Shown piece by piece: positions 8,945 to 17,392 of a DNA stretch of 64,000 nucleotides; position 1 is the stretch's first letter; each line of letters opens with the position of its first letter. The notes under the pieces are model-generated. The model saw only the letters and a list, made by a program, of their open reading frames with translations. It did no database searches and was not told the origin of the DNA. Where the stretch lies: positions 112,137 through 176,136 of the forward strand of contig WGMD01000026.1 of assembly GCA_016125255.1 (NCBI GenBank), given 5' to 3'. The translations under genes and the position numbers were made by a program. This DNA is from Planctomycetota bacterium (lineage in GTDB: Bacteria > Planctomycetota > Phycisphaerae > Phycisphaerales > Zrk34).

Positions 8945-9378
8945 TGACCCCCTCCGGGAAACCTGATCCAGGGAATATGAGAGAATGCTGCCGGCCTTTG
9001 CCGGGAAGGATTCCTCATGAAGAAGAAGCATACCCCCGAGCAGATCGTCTCGAAGCTGCGTCAGGCGGACGTGGAGTTGGGCAAGGGACTGAAAGTGCCC
9101 GAGGTCTGCAGGCAGTTGGGCATCAGCGAGCAGACGTATTACCGCTGGCGGACCAAGTACGGCGGGATGGATCCGTAGATGGCCAAGTATCTCAAGGATC
9201 TGGAGAAGGAGAACACGCGGCTCAAGAAGCTGGTGGCGGACCAGGCGTTGGACATGCTGATCTTGAAGGAGGCGGCCCGCCCAAACTGATGAGCCCCGAG
9301 CGTCGGCGCCGCACGGTGGAGCGTGTGCGGGATCGCTTGGGGCCTGAGAAGGTCAGCCAGCGTCGGGCGTGTTCGGCT
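8945..9378 (+). mobile_element. 5' half of an IS3-type element (left repeat, OrfA, OrfB start)
   Basis: TGACCCCCTC at 8945-8954 is the left terminal repeat, matching the right repeat at 3220-3229. OrfA begins at ATG 9017 (MKKKHTPEQIVSKLRQAD, with a helix-turn-helix ending LGISEQTYYRWRTKYGG) and reaches a TAG at 9176-9178. The same frame then continues with the normal OrfA leucine-zipper end (MAKYLKDLEKENTRLKKL...LKEAARPN) to a TGA at 9287-9289, so OrfA has an in-frame amber codon. OrfB starts at about 9290 (MSPERRRRTVERVRDRLG) and is cut at about 9378, where methylase sequence begins. Together with 2775-3229 this gives both ends of one element type without the middle. Confidence 0.75.
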
Positions 9379-9583
9379 TTACGATGCTTTTCATGAGATG
9401 CACAAAAGTGCGGTTCGTATAGAACTCCGCTGCTGTGTGTCCCGAATCATCGGCGAACTTCTTGATCAGATACTCGTATGCAATTCCGAGTTCATTCGCT
9501 GGAACGCTCGCAATAGACAGATCCAATGCCGAGAAGTGCTCGATCAAGTCTCGGAGCAGTGGATCAGGTAAACATGATGGCAA
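9379..9583 (-). pseudogene. hsdM: Fragment of a type I restriction methylase (HsdM)
   Basis: About 68 residues match the region just before the SAM-binding motif of HsdM: DPLLRDLIEHFSALDLS, NELGIAYEYLIKKFADD, SGHTAAEFYTNRTFVHLM. The catalytic motifs that would follow are missing because the IS joins at about 9378, and the N-terminal domain is also absent. It is a remnant of a restriction-modification locus. Confidence 0.7.
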
Positions 9584-9908
9584 GATTCCGCTTGACCCGG
9601 ACCCGTCAGAGCTGTCGAAGCTTTACGAAAAGAACCTGGTGGAACACGGATTCAAGTGGTCGCCGGTGAAGGTGTACCGTAAACGGCTCACGGCTACCAC
9701 CGGGAAGCGCTGGCGAATCAAATTGCAGCTACTTCATCGTGCGGGAGTCGCCGTAGCGGCACCGCAGAATGTTGCCTTAGTTGCCACATTGTTCGACCCG
9801 AAGAAGCAGAAGCCAGTCTACAACGACGTGGTCACGGCGATGAACCGCTCAGGATGGATCAGCCAGGATCTGCGCGTTGACGAACGAATTCAAGCCCGCA
9901 CACGCGGT
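9579..9908 (+). pseudogene. C-terminal fragment of an unidentified protein, possibly a defence-associated S8 peptidase
   Basis: About 110 residues, from IPLDPDPSELSKLYEK to VDERIQARTR, look like real protein (FKWSPVKVYRKRL, WRIKLQLLHR, VALVATLFDP, PVYNDVVTAMNRSGWISQDL). The pattern of a strand-rich domain ending in VYN.VV...GW...DL recalls the C-terminal region of subtilase-like proteins found in defence islands, but this is a weak recognition. No start or protease domain is present. The open frame continues by chance through a terminator into unrelated sequence. Confidence 0.35.
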
Positions 9909-10020
9909 TCAGGGAATGTTTGTCTAATCACATGGCAATGCCCCGCCATGGGCGAGGCGTCTGGCGACCGGTATGTCAGTCAGTCTTGTATACATAAACT
10001 TTCGTCCACAATCGCTAAAA

Positions 10021-10056
10021 AGAAGTCCGGCCCGACGTCTGTCGGGCCGGCTTCTT
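10021..10056. terminator. Strong bidirectional intrinsic terminator
   Basis: A GC-rich stem CCGGCCCGAC/GTCGGGCCGG with a four-base loop (10027-10050) is flanked by AGAAG and CTTCT, with a T-rich run on both strands. It separates the fragment at 9579-9908 from the ORF at 10084. Confidence 0.85.
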
Positions 10057-10083
10057 TTATTAAAACCAACAATGAGATCATCA

Positions 10084-10304
10084 TGAACCCTTCGAACTCC
10101 AAACCACTTGACGTCGACACCAAGTCGCTCGACGCCTTCATCGATCTGCTGGCGCGCTTGATGGCGCGCCGGCATCGCATGACGTTTGGGCAGCACCCTC
10201 AACAGGTGACAAACACACCCGAGCGGCGCAAATCGGCAGACTCCTCGAATCGGATCGTACACGAGACTTCGGAACATCCCGCTCGACTTGAGCGAGCAGG
10301 TTAG
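10084..10304 (+). CDS. Possible small protein of unknown function
   Basis: A 73-residue frame starting MNPSNSKPLDVDTKSLDAF, with an amphipathic helix (FIDLLARLMARRHR) and a polar tail (TPERRKSADSSNRIV). It begins 28 bases after a strong terminator, so it has its own transcription unit if expressed. The ribosome-binding site is weak. No family is recognised. Confidence 0.35.
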
Positions 10305-10418
10305 TACCCAGGCGGCGAAGTTCGCGCCGGGTCAGGCGACGGACGGGGATCAGAATCATCGGGCGGTCCTTGCGTAGTGTTTGAATCTCTGACGACGCGT
10401 GGCATTGAGTTGGAAGTC

Positions 10419-11468
10419 TCAGGCGGCGCCGATCAGCGGACTGGTCAACGTGGAATGCTGACGTGGCGCGCCCTGCCGCCGCATCACCGGGACCCGCCGG
10501 TCGTAGTAGTTGGACAGGAAATTGAAGTGGATCATCCCCACATGACCAACGAGCCGGTAGGGCGAGGCGTCGAACAGGAATTCGCTTTCCGACTGCGTAT
10601 CGAGGCACGCCTTCGTGCCTTCAGGCAACGGGCCGTTGAAAAGACGCAGGTCATAGCCGATGGCGCCATTCACATCGTGGTGGGTGAACTGATCGACGAT
10701 ATCGAGCCGCGCCGCCTGCTTCGCTTGCGGGGTCATCGATCCGATGCCGCGCCAGCCTTCACGCGGAACGACGTGGGCGATCACGCGACCCTTGTCGACT
10801 TCGCAGCCCAGGCGCGGCACCTTGATCTTCGTGCCGGCGGGAAAGACCCACGTGTCGGTCTGGCCCCCGGAATAGCGAACTTGGATGCTGCGCGACTCCG
10901 GATCGCCGGCGGCGAACATGGCTTCCGGGGCGCGCTCGAGCATCAGGGAATCTTCGCCCCGAGCGACACGCATGAGTGCATCGGTGATCAGCGATTCGTT
11001 GAGCTTGATCGAACGCACATCGGTACCTTCCGGGGGCACGGCATAGATCGATGGCAAGGGCGGCGTCATGCGTTCGAAGCTCTCGCCATGCTCGTGAAGC
11101 ATGGACATGAGCCAAAGCGCCTGACCCAGCGGGCGCGAACGGTCGAGGCGGCTGTAGATGCCATCGTGCCCAGCGAACGTGACGGGGACTGTGCTGGAGC
11201 GGACGCGTCCGGCGAAGTCGGCGGCGCCGATCGCCAGACCGAACTGCGGATCGAACTGCCAGTTGAGTTTGCTCAGGAAAGTGGTCGGACGACCATAACG
11301 CTGGCCGCTGCGTGCGACCAAGGTGCGTCCGTCTCGCACATCGACCCACCGGTCCAGCGCGGTCTGACTTCTACTTCCGGGGTTCGGGGCGGCGGTGTGC
11401 TGAAGGGCGACACGCAGAAGCGTGCGGGCTCGGGGAAGGGGCGGAGCGTTTGTGGCTGAGGCGATCAT
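10419..11468 (-). CDS. Conserved-looking protein of unknown function
   Basis: A 349-residue soluble protein starting MIASATNAPPLPRARTLLRV; the ATG at 11468 follows AGGAGCT at ideal spacing, so longer upstream frames were rejected. No signal peptide or membrane segments are seen. Features include SKLNWQFDPQFGLAIG, MLHEHGESFERM, VFPAGTKIKVPRLGCEVDKG and QFTHHDVNGAIGYDLRLF. I cannot assign it. Its setting between mobile remnants and a zinc-ribbon transposase-like gene suggests accessory origin. A run of nine G at about 11539 lies upstream. Confidence 0.6.
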   Translation of the reverse strand: MIASATNAPPLPRARTLLRVALQHTAAPNPGSRSQTALDRWVDVRDGRTLVARSGQRYGRPTTFLSKLNWQFDPQFGLAIGAADFAGRVRSSTVPVTFAGHDGIYSRLDRSRPLGQALWLMSMLHEHGESFERMTPPLPSIYAVPPEGTDVRSIKLNESLITDALMRVARGEDSLMLERAPEAMFAAGDPESRSIQVRYSGGQTDTWVFPAGTKIKVPRLGCEVDKGRVIAHVVPREGWRGIGSMTPQAKQAARLDIVDQFTHHDVNGAIGYDLRLFNGPLPEGTKACLDTQSESEFLFDASPYRLVGHVGMIHFNFLSNYYDRRVPVMRRQGAPRQHSTLTSPLIGAA

Positions 11469-11709
11469 AGGGAGCTCCTGAATGAGGAAGGCGCGGCCGA
11501 TCCGGCCGTGCCCAGCGCATGGAATATCCCCGGAACATCCGGGGGGGGGATTGAGTGACGAGATGAGGTGTGGGGGCGGAACGACTCGCGACGAGCTAGC
11601 CGGCGCCGTCACTGGATTGTGACGCGTTGACGCCGATTATTTACTTGGCGACCTGCACGGCGCCATGGGTGGTGTTCTACTCACCCGCGTAGCGGCGCAT
11701 TCGCGTCCG

Positions 11710-12288
11710 TCAACCGGATGTGAATTTGAAATTCTGCTGGCCAACCTGCTCGGCATTGGGCATGTTCATGGCCTCGGCCAGCACCTGATCCAATTTCAAC
11801 GGCCACAACGAGATTGGCCTTTCGGTGCTCCGCCTCTGTTGCATCCGCAGTGTGGTTTCCTCGCGACGCTCGGCGGTTAGCTGGTCGAAAAGCGATTCAT
11901 CGGGCAGGTCGCTTCGTCCGTATTTGATGATCAGGTTGTCGCGAATTTGCTTGTGGATTCGCCACGCGGATTTGTAGGTGATATCGAGCTTCCTTTGTAT
12001 GTCGCGAGCAGACATCCCGAACGGCCGTATCGTCAGACTATTCAAAACTCGGTACCAGAGCTGAAGGGGCAACTGACTGTCCTCAAAGATCGTCCCTGTA
12101 CGCACATTAAAAGTCTTCAGGCAGTCCCGACACATCAGGAGCCCGCGTGAGAATGCTTTGCCTCTCATCATGTAAACACGATGACTGTTACAACGCGGGC
12201 ACTTGAGCCCCTGCGACCATCGAATATCTTCGAGGTAAATCCGAATTATTCTTTCCTTCTCCGGGTCGTAACCAACTCCACGCGGCAT
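11710..12288 (-). CDS. IS1595-type zinc-ribbon protein without the transposase catalytic domain
   Basis: A 192-residue protein. Residues ~20-120 match the N-terminal part of IS1595-family transposases: zinc ribbon CPRC...CRDC, then FNVRTGTIFEDSQLPLQLW, then a helical domain (SARDIQRKLDITYKSAWRIH). In a normal transposase a DDE/DNK catalytic domain follows. Here the protein ends after an unrelated ~55-residue tail rich in charged residues and LDQVLAEAMNMPN. It is either a truncated transposase that found a new stop or a retained DNA-binding protein. Confidence 0.7.
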   Translation of the reverse strand: MPRGVGYDPEKERIIRIYLEDIRWSQGLKCPRCNSHRVYMMRGKAFSRGLLMCRDCLKTFNVRTGTIFEDSQLPLQLWYRVLNSLTIRPFGMSARDIQRKLDITYKSAWRIHKQIRDNLIIKYGRSDLPDESLFDQLTAERREETTLRMQQRRSTERPISLWPLKLDQVLAEAMNMPNAEQVGQQNFKFTSG

Positions 12289-12525
12289 GGTCGGGTACTC
12301 CAGCGAAAGGTGATTTACAGAAGTATATACAACGTCCAGCGAGCATTCAAATTGCTACAAGTATCATTTATGACTGTATATAGAGATATCTATTAGTTGT
12401 TTTTTCTTGTCTGTCTGCCGAGTCGGGAAGGCCTTTCGACGCTTCGTGTATACTGGAATCAGGTAGACATCACATCGCAGAGCCCCATCGCCGGGCCACC
12501 CATTTACTGAAGAGAGAAAGTTCCC

Positions 12526-12756
12526 ATGTCCAGCACCGTCAGTGCCCCGAACCGGGAGTTGTTAGTCGAAGCCGTTGCGGAGCGGTATCCGTTTCTGATC
12601 ACCTTGGCGCAGGCCGCGGAGATCGCCAGCGCCGAGGTCAGCACCGTCCACGACTGGTCCTCCCGCAGTTACTTCGACCAGTTCAAGACCGGCAAAGGCC
12701 CCGGCGTCCGCCTGATCAACAAGGCGTTCACCCGCTGGCTCGTCGAGCGCAACTAA
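12526..12756 (+). CDS. Excisionase-like small helix-turn-helix protein
   Basis: A 76-residue protein with a MerR/excisionase-type winged helix: FLITLAQAAEIASAEVSTVHDW, then a wing-like GKGPGVRLINKAFTRWLVE. It lies 120 bases upstream of the tyrosine integrase on the same strand, the usual place of a recombination directionality factor. A purine-rich sequence (GAAGAGAGAAAG) precedes the ATG. The 237 bases upstream (12289-12525) are AT-rich and probably hold the promoter. Confidence 0.65.
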   Translation: MSSTVSAPNRELLVEAVAERYPFLITLAQAAEIASAEVSTVHDWSSRSYFDQFKTGKGPGVRLINKAFTRWLVERN

Positions 12757-12876
12757 TTCACTGATTGTTCCCGTCTCCACGTCGCGGCAGTGCAGTTCTG
12801 CCATCCCGTGACGGTCTGCGTCTTCGGCTCCCGCCGAAGCGACATCTATCCCATCCCCGCAGGAAACCCCCACCGT

Positions 12877-14145
12877 ATGAGTCAACACAAGATCGTAGAA
12901 GAATTCTGGATCGACGAAGACCACAAGATCAAGGCGATCAAGCGCGCCGGCAGCCCCAACTGGTATCTGCAGTACAACCAGCCGGGCATGGGTCAGCGGC
13001 GCGAATCGCTCAAGACCCAAAGCAAGAAGGAAGCCCGCACCCGGGGCAACGCCTTCGCCCGAAAATTCTCCGAAGGCGACAACACCATTGCCAACAGAGG
13101 GCGGCATACCTTACAGGAAGTCTCCACAATGCGCTGTGCGTGGCTTGCCAGCAAGAAGCGCTCACCCAAGACCATCAAGGCGGCTGAGCACTTTGTTCGT
13201 CAGCTGATGATCTTCCTCCCCCGTGGCGGCGCGACGCCGATACGCGAGTTGACCACCACGACGCTCGAGGCGTTCGAAGAGAAGCTTCGCACGACCGGCA
13301 TCCCGGTGCCGTCGCCCGATGGCCGGGGCAAGCGTAAGGCCCGGCCGATGGGCGACAAAGCCCTCCGCGATGTGATGAAGTTAATTCGGAGTCTCATCCG
13401 CTTCGCCGTAAAGCGCGGGATGATCCATATGGATCCCAGCAGCGCCTACACCCTGCCGCTGGCGTCCGACAAGGACATCGAGGTCTTCAGCGCTGAAGAG
13501 TTGAACGGCCTCTATGAGGACCCCGAGCCGTGCATGTCCGACATCTGGCGACTGTTGACGCAGACCTGCCTGCGGGTGGGCGAGTTCATGTGGCTGCTCA
13601 AGGAAGATGTGATGCTTGACAAGGACGGCGCGCCCGCAGCGCTGCATATCCGCAAGAAGGTCTGTCCGCAGACCGGTCAGCCATGGAAGCCCAAGCATGG
13701 GATTGAACGCGTTGTGTCGCTGACGCCAGATGCCGCGGCGATCGTCGCCTCCGCGCTGAGCAATTCGCTCGGTCCGTGGCTCTTCACGGCGCCCGGTGTT
13801 CAAAGGTGCCCGTCCGGCAAATGGACCGACAACCGGCTGAGGCGGCGGCTTCACCGCCGACTGAATGCCATCGGCATCAGCCAAACCGGTCTGCATCGAT
13901 TCCGCCATACCGGCGCGACGTATCTGGCCAACGATGCCAACATGCCGATCGTCCAGCTCAGAGACTTCCTCGGCCACAAGGATCTGAAGACCACCATGCG
14001 GTATCTGCACCCGCGCGCCGAGCACATCCAGCAGACGATCAGCCGCGTCGACTTCAGCCGTCTCGCGCAGAACAACCCCATCGCCAAACTCTCACCCCAA
14101 CCCCCGGAATCTACGGAAACCCCGGAGGTGGGAGAAGCGTCGTGA
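12877..14145 (+). CDS. Tyrosine site-specific recombinase (integrase)
   Basis: A 422-residue integrase from ATG 12877 (MSQHKIVEEFWID); an upstream ATG at 12790 adds a poor leader. An N-terminal arm-binding-like part precedes a core-binding SAM-like domain (~80-185) and the catalytic domain. Catalytic residues visible are Arg233 (CLRVGE), His340 and Arg343 (LHRFRHTGA), His367 (LGHKDL) and Tyr376 (MRYLHP). It cuts and joins DNA at attachment sites. The C-terminus is proline-rich. This copy appears intact. A truncated relative with a TAG codon lies at 24476-25180. It is followed by the remnant serine recombinase, so the unit carries both recombinase types. Confidence 0.85.
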   Translation: MSQHKIVEEFWIDEDHKIKAIKRAGSPNWYLQYNQPGMGQRRESLKTQSKKEARTRGNAFARKFSEGDNTIANRGRHTLQEVSTMRCAWLASKKRSPKTIKAAEHFVRQLMIFLPRGGATPIRELTTTTLEAFEEKLRTTGIPVPSPDGRGKRKARPMGDKALRDVMKLIRSLIRFAVKRGMIHMDPSSAYTLPLASDKDIEVFSAEELNGLYEDPEPCMSDIWRLLTQTCLRVGEFMWLLKEDVMLDKDGAPAALHIRKKVCPQTGQPWKPKHGIERVVSLTPDAAAIVASALSNSLGPWLFTAPGVQRCPSGKWTDNRLRRRLHRRLNAIGISQTGLHRFRHTGATYLANDANMPIVQLRDFLGHKDLKTTMRYLHPRAEHIQQTISRVDFSRLAQNNPIAKLSPQPPESTETPEVGEAS

Positions 14146-14245
14146 TGCGATACCTGACCGGCAACCACATGAATGACGTCCACGGGCGTTCGTGCGCCCT
14201 GGAACCGGCCGCATTCGCCCGACGGAGCACCCGCCAAAACAGTCA

Positions 14246-14313
14246 ATTTCCAGTCAAGCTGGAAAATCACACCCGCGGCAAAGCCGCATAACCACGAAGC
14301 TCGAAAGGAGCTT
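14246..14313 (+). promoter_or_regulatory. Leader of the serine recombinase with two conserved hairpins
   Basis: TTTCCAG/CTGGAAA at 14247-14265 forms one hairpin. AAGCTC-GAAAG-GAGCTT at 14297-14313 forms another that buries the ribosome-binding sequence AAAGGAG just before ATG 14318. Both are preserved at 25281-25346 before the third copy despite surrounding divergence, which suggests control of translation or part of a recombination site. Confidence 0.45.
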
Positions 14314-14317
14314 ACAG

Positions 14318-14711
14318 ATGAAGCAGGTCAATGAAAGAAAGAAGCCCACGGCTTGCCCGGTGGATTTGGACGAGGGCTCGGACAAGTTCGGTTTGGTTGG
14401 GAGCGATGAGGTCGCCAAAGAAGTTAGCGACGAATCCGGCGATGCGAACGCTGGGCGTGGGCCAGGGCACCGTCGAGCGGGCCCACGCCTTGTGGCATGA
14501 GCAGCATCCGGACCCGCCGGGCGACATTCCATGGAAGCTGCTCTGCGCCCACGCCGGCGAATTCACCGTCGATCAGCGGCGACAGATCATCCACCTCGCC
14601 CAACAGGGCCTGACCGGCAGCCAGGTCGCCGAGAAGCTCGGCCTCAATCTGTGGCGGGTCAAGAATCAGTTGCAGACGTACAGGAGGTATTGCAAAGAGC
14701 ATGACAATTGA
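14318..14711 (+). pseudogene. Serine recombinase remnant with large internal deletion
   Basis: The first ~45 codons (MKQVNERKKPTACP...KFGLVGSDE) match the start of the recombinase at position 1 (RERKKKPT...KLEMVGNDE). Then, in a shifted frame from about 14445, the last ~85 residues follow (GQGTVERAHALWHEQHPDPP to KNQLQTYRRYCKEHDN), matching the extreme C-terminus of the copy at 1-2739. The ~600 residues between are deleted. No catalytic domain remains. Confidence 0.8.
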
Positions 14712-14753
14712 CGATATGAAATGACACCGCGCCGTTCGGCGTCGGTGTCAATG

Positions 14754-14787
14754 CCAAGCCCCGCAGTTCGGATGCTGCGGGGCTTGG
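14754..14787. terminator. GC-rich hairpin between convergent genes
   Basis: CCAAGCCCCGCAG and CTGCGGGGCTTGG form a 13-bp perfect stem with an 8-base loop. There is no long T run, so termination efficiency is uncertain. It lies between the recombinase remnant and the end of the PEP-CTERM gene. Confidence 0.6.
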
Positions 14788-14829
14788 TTGATGCGAGGAG
14801 TTGTCGGTGCATTTTTGAATCGCGGGGGA

Positions 14830-17007
14830 TCAACGCTTGCGATGGGTCCGCGCGGTCGCGAGTATCATGCCGGCGACGGCGATGCTTACAAGCGTCGTCG
14901 GTTCGGGAATCATGATGGCGGCGAATTCGCTGTTGTGATCGACGACGGCCCAGACGGTGTGCGTCGCGGTGTCGACGCCGTTGGCACCGAGGGTCAGACC
15001 GGCGCCGGAAGCGGCCCAGCTACCCTGGAAATTGATGAAGCTGGGATTGGCTGTGTTGGCGCCGATGTTGCCGCTGATGGCACTGACCCAGTCGGCACCG
15101 TCGAGCCAGCCCAGATAAAGCAGGCCCGAGGCGGCGAAACCGGCTTCGTCCGCAATTAATGTGGGATCGTAAGACATCTCCAGCACGAACACGTCGCCGT
15201 GGTTTCCCGAAACGTCGGCCACGTCACTGATGAGAATCGGCCACGTCGGCCCGAATTCGCCGGCGGTCCGATCGCGCCAGGAGGTCATGAGCGTCGTGCT
15301 CGGACCATTGTTGGCGTTCACGCCGCCGAGGAACGAAACGGTGGAAACCAGCGTCTTATCGCTCGTGCCGTAGAGACCGGCGTAAGAGTTGCCGGCGGCG
15401 ATGACGGCCGTCTGCGCGCCGCTCTGGCCGGACACGGTATGCGACAGACTCCAGTTGAGCGTGCCCAGGTCCTGATCGGCGGCTCCGGTGATCGACTGAT
15501 TGTTTTCAAGCGTGACGTCGAGCGAGCCGGCGACCTGGAGGCCGTTGAGCAGGCCGGCATCGTCGAAGGTGACGCTGGCGGTGGGGGTGCCGGAACCGGC
15601 GGCGATCGAGTCGCCGACGATCAGATTGTCGACGGTCCAGCCGGTACTCACTGCGATGTGGTCGACGAACGCGGCGGAGCGGAAGGCGCCGGCGGCGTTG
15701 GCGATCGACACCATATCGCCACTGTCCAGCGCCGATCCGTTGTTTGCGGTCAGCGACGCGGCGTCGTAGGCATTGGCGGTGAAGGCGACGTTGACGGTGT
15801 TGTCGAGCGTGGGCGTGCCGGTGATGGACGTTTCGGCGTTGGCGAGCTGCGAAGCGATGTTGACCACGCCGCTCTTGGCGCCGCTGGTGGAGAAGTTACC
15901 GACGACGTTGCGCGTCGTCGTCTGACCGGAGCCGTTGAAGGTTAACACGGAGCCGCCGCCGACGGTGACTTCGTTCTGCGTCACGTTGCCGTTGCCGAGG
16001 GTGACGCGGGTGCGTGTGTTGTCATCGCCGGGTCCGCCGTCGACGGTGGCGGTCTGAGAGGCGGTGTTGAAACCGACGAGGACATCGCCCAGATCGATGT
16101 TGCTTTCGAGGACGCCGAGATTGCGATTGTCGACGGCGGTGGCGGTGTAGTTGATCAGGACGGAGGTGTCGACGGTGGGGGTTCCGGTGATGGATGTTTC
16201 GGCGTTGGAGAGGAGTGAAGCGACGTTGACGGAGCCGCTCTTGGCGCCGGTGGTGGAGAAATTGCCGAGGGCGCTGACGGAGGCGGATTCGTTGGCGGCA
16301 TTGAAGAGGAAGGTTCCGCCGGAACGTGTGACGGTGACGCCGCCGTTGGAGACGGAGCCGTTGTTGAGATTGACGCGCGTGGCGTTGTTGTCGTTGGCGG
16401 AACTGCCGAAGACGGTGGTGTTGAGGGTGGTGGTGTCGGTGTTTTTCATGACGCGGCCGAAATCGACCGTCGCGCCGCCGGACAGATCGCGATTGGCGAC
16501 GATGACCATGACGGCGGTGATGACGTCGTCAGGGTCCAACGAACCTGTCCCGCTCATGCCCATATCGGCGGCGTTGCCGGTCGTCGCCGTGTTGTTGAGC
16601 GTTACGTCTATGCTCTTTGAACCGGTGGAACCGGACCCGTTGGCGTTCGAGGTGAGGTTGATGATGAAGTCTTTGGTGCCGGGTGTCGGATTCATTCCGC
16701 CGGAGTTGCCGTCGATGGTTCCATTGACGCTGGTGGCGGTCGTGGTGTCGACCTTGACGCTCAGTCCGTTATTGGCGGCGGAGGCAGTGAAGGTCGTTGA
16801 ATCGCCGCCCTCATTGCTGATGGTGACGGTCTTGAGACCCGTGACGGTCTGGCCCATCAGCACGCGTCCAAAATCCACCGAGCTGGGCGCGACGGTAAGG
16901 ATCGAACTGTTGCCACCAGCGGCGCGGGCGATCGAAGCCCAGCCAAGTGACAAGGTCATGAGCGCGCAAATGCACAGCGCTCCCGTGCGACGACCCGAAT
17001 GCAACAT
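14830..17007 (-). CDS. PEP-CTERM surface protein with choice-of-anchor D-like repeats
   Basis: A 725-residue exported protein. A signal peptide (ALCICALMTLSLGWASIARA) is followed by repeated Ig-like segments of the choice-of-anchor D/ASPM type (SSVDFGRVLMGQTVTGLKTV; VDFGRVMKNTDTTTL; SNIDLGDVLVGFNTASQTAT). The C-terminus is IPEPTTLVSIAVAGM, a hydrophobic stretch and a basic end (ARTHRKR), the PEP-CTERM sorting signal cleaved by exosortase. The composition is Thr/Ser/Asn/Gly-rich with few Lys. The likely role is a cell-envelope or extracellular-matrix protein. No exosortase gene lies in the window. Confidence 0.85.
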   Translation of the reverse strand: MLHSGRRTGALCICALMTLSLGWASIARAAGGNSSILTVAPSSVDFGRVLMGQTVTGLKTVTISNEGGDSTTFTASAANNGLSVKVDTTTATSVNGTIDGNSGGMNPTPGTKDFIINLTSNANGSGSTGSKSIDVTLNNTATTGNAADMGMSGTGSLDPDDVITAVMVIVANRDLSGGATVDFGRVMKNTDTTTLNTTVFGSSANDNNATRVNLNNGSVSNGGVTVTRSGGTFLFNAANESASVSALGNFSTTGAKSGSVNVASLLSNAETSITGTPTVDTSVLINYTATAVDNRNLGVLESNIDLGDVLVGFNTASQTATVDGGPGDDNTRTRVTLGNGNVTQNEVTVGGGSVLTFNGSGQTTTRNVVGNFSTSGAKSGVVNIASQLANAETSITGTPTLDNTVNVAFTANAYDAASLTANNGSALDSGDMVSIANAAGAFRSAAFVDHIAVSTGWTVDNLIVGDSIAAGSGTPTASVTFDDAGLLNGLQVAGSLDVTLENNQSITGAADQDLGTLNWSLSHTVSGQSGAQTAVIAAGNSYAGLYGTSDKTLVSTVSFLGGVNANNGPSTTLMTSWRDRTAGEFGPTWPILISDVADVSGNHGDVFVLEMSYDPTLIADEAGFAASGLLYLGWLDGADWVSAISGNIGANTANPSFINFQGSWAASGAGLTLGANGVDTATHTVWAVVDHNSEFAAIMIPEPTTLVSIAVAGMILATARTHRKR

Positions 17008-17392
17008 GATGTCTAGCTCCCGTTCGATTGCGGACTGCGTGAAGCAGCCCTGGCCTTTTTTTCTCGTGTGTCAACCTATTGGACTGTCTGATCGGATGCA
17101 AGTAAAAAATTAGCCAATGTTGCGTACCCGATCAATGGCGGCGGGACAGACGTTTGGCGTATTGGTTGATTCCATATCTTTTGGTTTTTGATATGTTTGC
17201 ATCGATTGATCGGGATCGCGGCTTGCTCCGGCCGCGGGATGAAACACGGCCAATTCTAAAGATTCATCAGATAATTTCTCCCGTCACCAAAGACTGCACT
17301 TCGCCTAATTTGCCGATATTAACCCCGGCATTCGTCGGCCCCGGCTGGCGCTTACATGGATGTGGTCACGTGCCCGCCCGGAGCGATCAGGC
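17008..17392. other. Divergent intergenic region
   Basis: 385 bases between the divergent PEP-CTERM and spermidine-synthase-like genes, partly AT-rich (17155-17210, 17255-17325). It presumably holds both promoters. No clear operator or RNA is seen. Confidence 0.4.

Noticed and set aside
9435..10304. A single 289-residue gene
   Set aside because: The frame crosses antisense methylase sequence, an unrelated fragment and a strong terminator; it is a chance fusion.
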